From contig JALNYY010000034.1 in NCBI GenBank assembly GCA_023229605.1, positions 1 through 31,514 on the forward strand: 31,514 nt of DNA, written 5' to 3'. Both the position numbers and the translations under genes were made by a program. This DNA is from Methylobacter sp. GTDB taxonomy: Bacteria; Pseudomonadota; Gammaproteobacteria; Methylococcales; Methylomonadaceae. Shown piece after piece: positions 30,481 through 31,514 of this stretch. The notes under the pieces were generated by a model that saw only the letters and a list, made by a program, of their open reading frames with translations, was not told where the DNA came from and did not search any database. Each line of letters starts with the position of its first letter. Position 1 is the first letter of the stretch.

Positions 30481-31514
30481 CTATTTCCAGCGGGGTTGAG
30501 AGTCAAGTTTTTCGAGGCGCTGTTTATTGGAATTTATGTCATTTTGCCAGTCGGCATCGCTGCCGATAAATGTGGCTTTAAGCAATATAATCAATTCAGA
30601 TTTTTGGGTTGTGCCGGTGTTGACTCTAAACAAGCTGCCGATATAAGGAATTGCCGCCAACCCGGTGACTCCTTGCTTTTTTTCATTGTCATTCTCCTGC
30701 ATCAGGCCGCCCAGTACAATAATCTGCCCGTTTTTAGCCTTGACTATACTGTCTGATTCTCTGACCGTGGTGAGCGCCAGCGGTAAAGCGCCTATGGAAT
30801 TGCCAAAAGTTTTTGTTACTTCTGTAACCTTGGTAATGGAAGGGTGTATATGCAGGGTGATGTCTTCATCGTCATCTATCTGTGGAGTAACATCCAGCGC
30901 TATGCCGGAAAAGAAAACATCCAATTTGGGATAAGGTGTGGTGACAATGGTAGAGCCTATTGACCCAACTGTGCCTCCTGCGTTACCAGTTTGAATATCA
31001 TAAGCGAAATATTCATCCTGGCCGACTTTAATAATAGCTGTTTGATTATTTAAGGTTGAAATTCTCGGACTGGATAACACATTGGTTTTTCCTTGAGTTG
31101 CCATCAATTCGACAAAAGCATTAAAACTGCCGGAATTGGCGCCCAAGGTAAAAACAGAAGCAAACGTACTAGGGCTCATTACCCCACCTATACCAGTTAG
31201 TAGCGGGGCCCTCTGGATGCCTTCTCTGACGATGCTCTCCCAATTAACGCCATCCTGATGACTATCGTCAAGGGTAACTTCCAGTATTTTAGCTTCAAGG
31301 ATAACTTGTCGGCTGATTTGGGTTTGTGTGGCAGACAGGAAGCTTTCGACTTCCCGCAACTGCATGGGTTTAGCCCGGACAATCACGATGCCCGACTGCT
31401 GGTTAATGTCGACGGTCGCCTGCGGGTCGACGGCAATAATGTGAATTAAGGAATCTTTCAACTCCTGCCAGAAGTCAGTTTTTGTAATGGTGCGCACTGA
31501 ACTGCTCGATGAGT
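30481..31514 (-). CDS. mshL: MSHA pilus secretin MshL (5' part outside window)
   Basis: The C-terminal 344 or so residues are in the window; the frame continues upstream past base 31514 through a Ser run (SSSSSVRTITKTDFW), so the GTG at 31497 is not the start. A short N-domain (VDINQQSGIVIVRAKPMQLREVESFL, listed here by its ends) is followed by the secretin domain: ILEAKILEVTLDD, TNVLSSPRISTLNNQTA, and the late VLGGLMQE and PYIGSLFR signatures. Secretins form the outer-membrane ring through which the pilus emerges. mshM follows after 117 bases. Confidence 0.94.
   Translation of the reverse strand, partial: SSSSSVRTITKTDFWQELKDSLIHIIAVDPQATVDINQQSGIVIVRAKPMQLREVESFLSATQTQISRQVILEAKILEVTLDDSHQDGVNWESIVREGIQRAPLLTGIGGVMSPSTFASVFTLGANSGSFNAFVELMATQGKTNVLSSPRISTLNNQTAIIKVGQDEYFAYDIQTGNAGGTVGSIGSTIVTTPYPKLDVFFSGIALDVTPQIDDDEDITLHIHPSITKVTEVTKTFGNSIGALPLALTTVRESDSIVKAKNGQIIVLGGLMQENDNEKKQGVTGLAAIPYIGSLFRVNTGTTQKSELIILLKATFIGSDADWQNDINSNKQRLEKLDSQPRWK

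Overview
The window reads as the chromosome of a gammaproteobacterial methylotroph, most likely a type I (RuMP) methanotroph of the Methylococcales. The basis is a hexulose-phosphate synthase / phosphohexuloisomerase / transketolase / transaldolase cluster together with a gammaproteobacterial rod-shape operon, gatCAB and MSHA-type pilus genes. No methane or methanol oxidation gene lies inside the window, so this placement is inference. I saw no rRNA, tRNA, CRISPR array or intact insertion sequence.

Layout. Bases 1-7328 (minus strand) hold the cell-wall elongation operon mreB-mreC-mreD-mrdA(PBP2)-rodA-mltB-rlpA, with rlpA cut by the window start. Several of its genes overlap by 4 to 11 bases. 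Bases 7458-10728 (plus) hold gatCAB for tRNA amidotransfer, ending at a palindrome. A ccdAB toxin-antitoxin pair (minus) follows. Next come a small Sel1-repeat gene (minus), a type IV prepilin with a good sigma-54 promoter (plus), and a GT-C-like membrane protein with TPRs (plus). Then come an inositol-monophosphatase-family gene (minus) and a lexA gene (minus), which is followed by a 50-residue membrane micropeptide gene. Dihydroxyacetone kinase is split: dhaL is on plus and dhaK on minus, tail to tail, and dhaK lies behind a HAD phosphatase gene. Bases 20154-26742 (plus) are the RuMP cluster: hps-phi-tkt, two repeat-protein genes, then tal. A DUF1097 membrane protein and, on minus, mshL(partial)-mshM-mshN close the window.

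How the genes work together. Hps and Phi fix formaldehyde onto ribulose 5-phosphate and give fructose 6-phosphate; transketolase and transaldolase rebuild the acceptor. DhaK/DhaL and the HAD phosphatase may interconvert dihydroxyacetone and its phosphate. The rod-shape genes build the elongasome. The prepilin and MSHA genes belong to surface-fibre systems.

The most interesting part is the pair of adjacent genes between tkt and tal (23581-25386). Their proteins carry about nineteen clear copies of a short [ST]GVA[KR]Y[LMIV] motif, mostly spaced by 20 or 16 residues. One protein has a signal peptide and a membrane anchor, the other looks soluble. I know no described family for them. Their position suggests a scaffold or organiser tied to the RuMP enzymes. 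A second candidate is the micropeptide behind lexA, a possible SOS-controlled division inhibitor.
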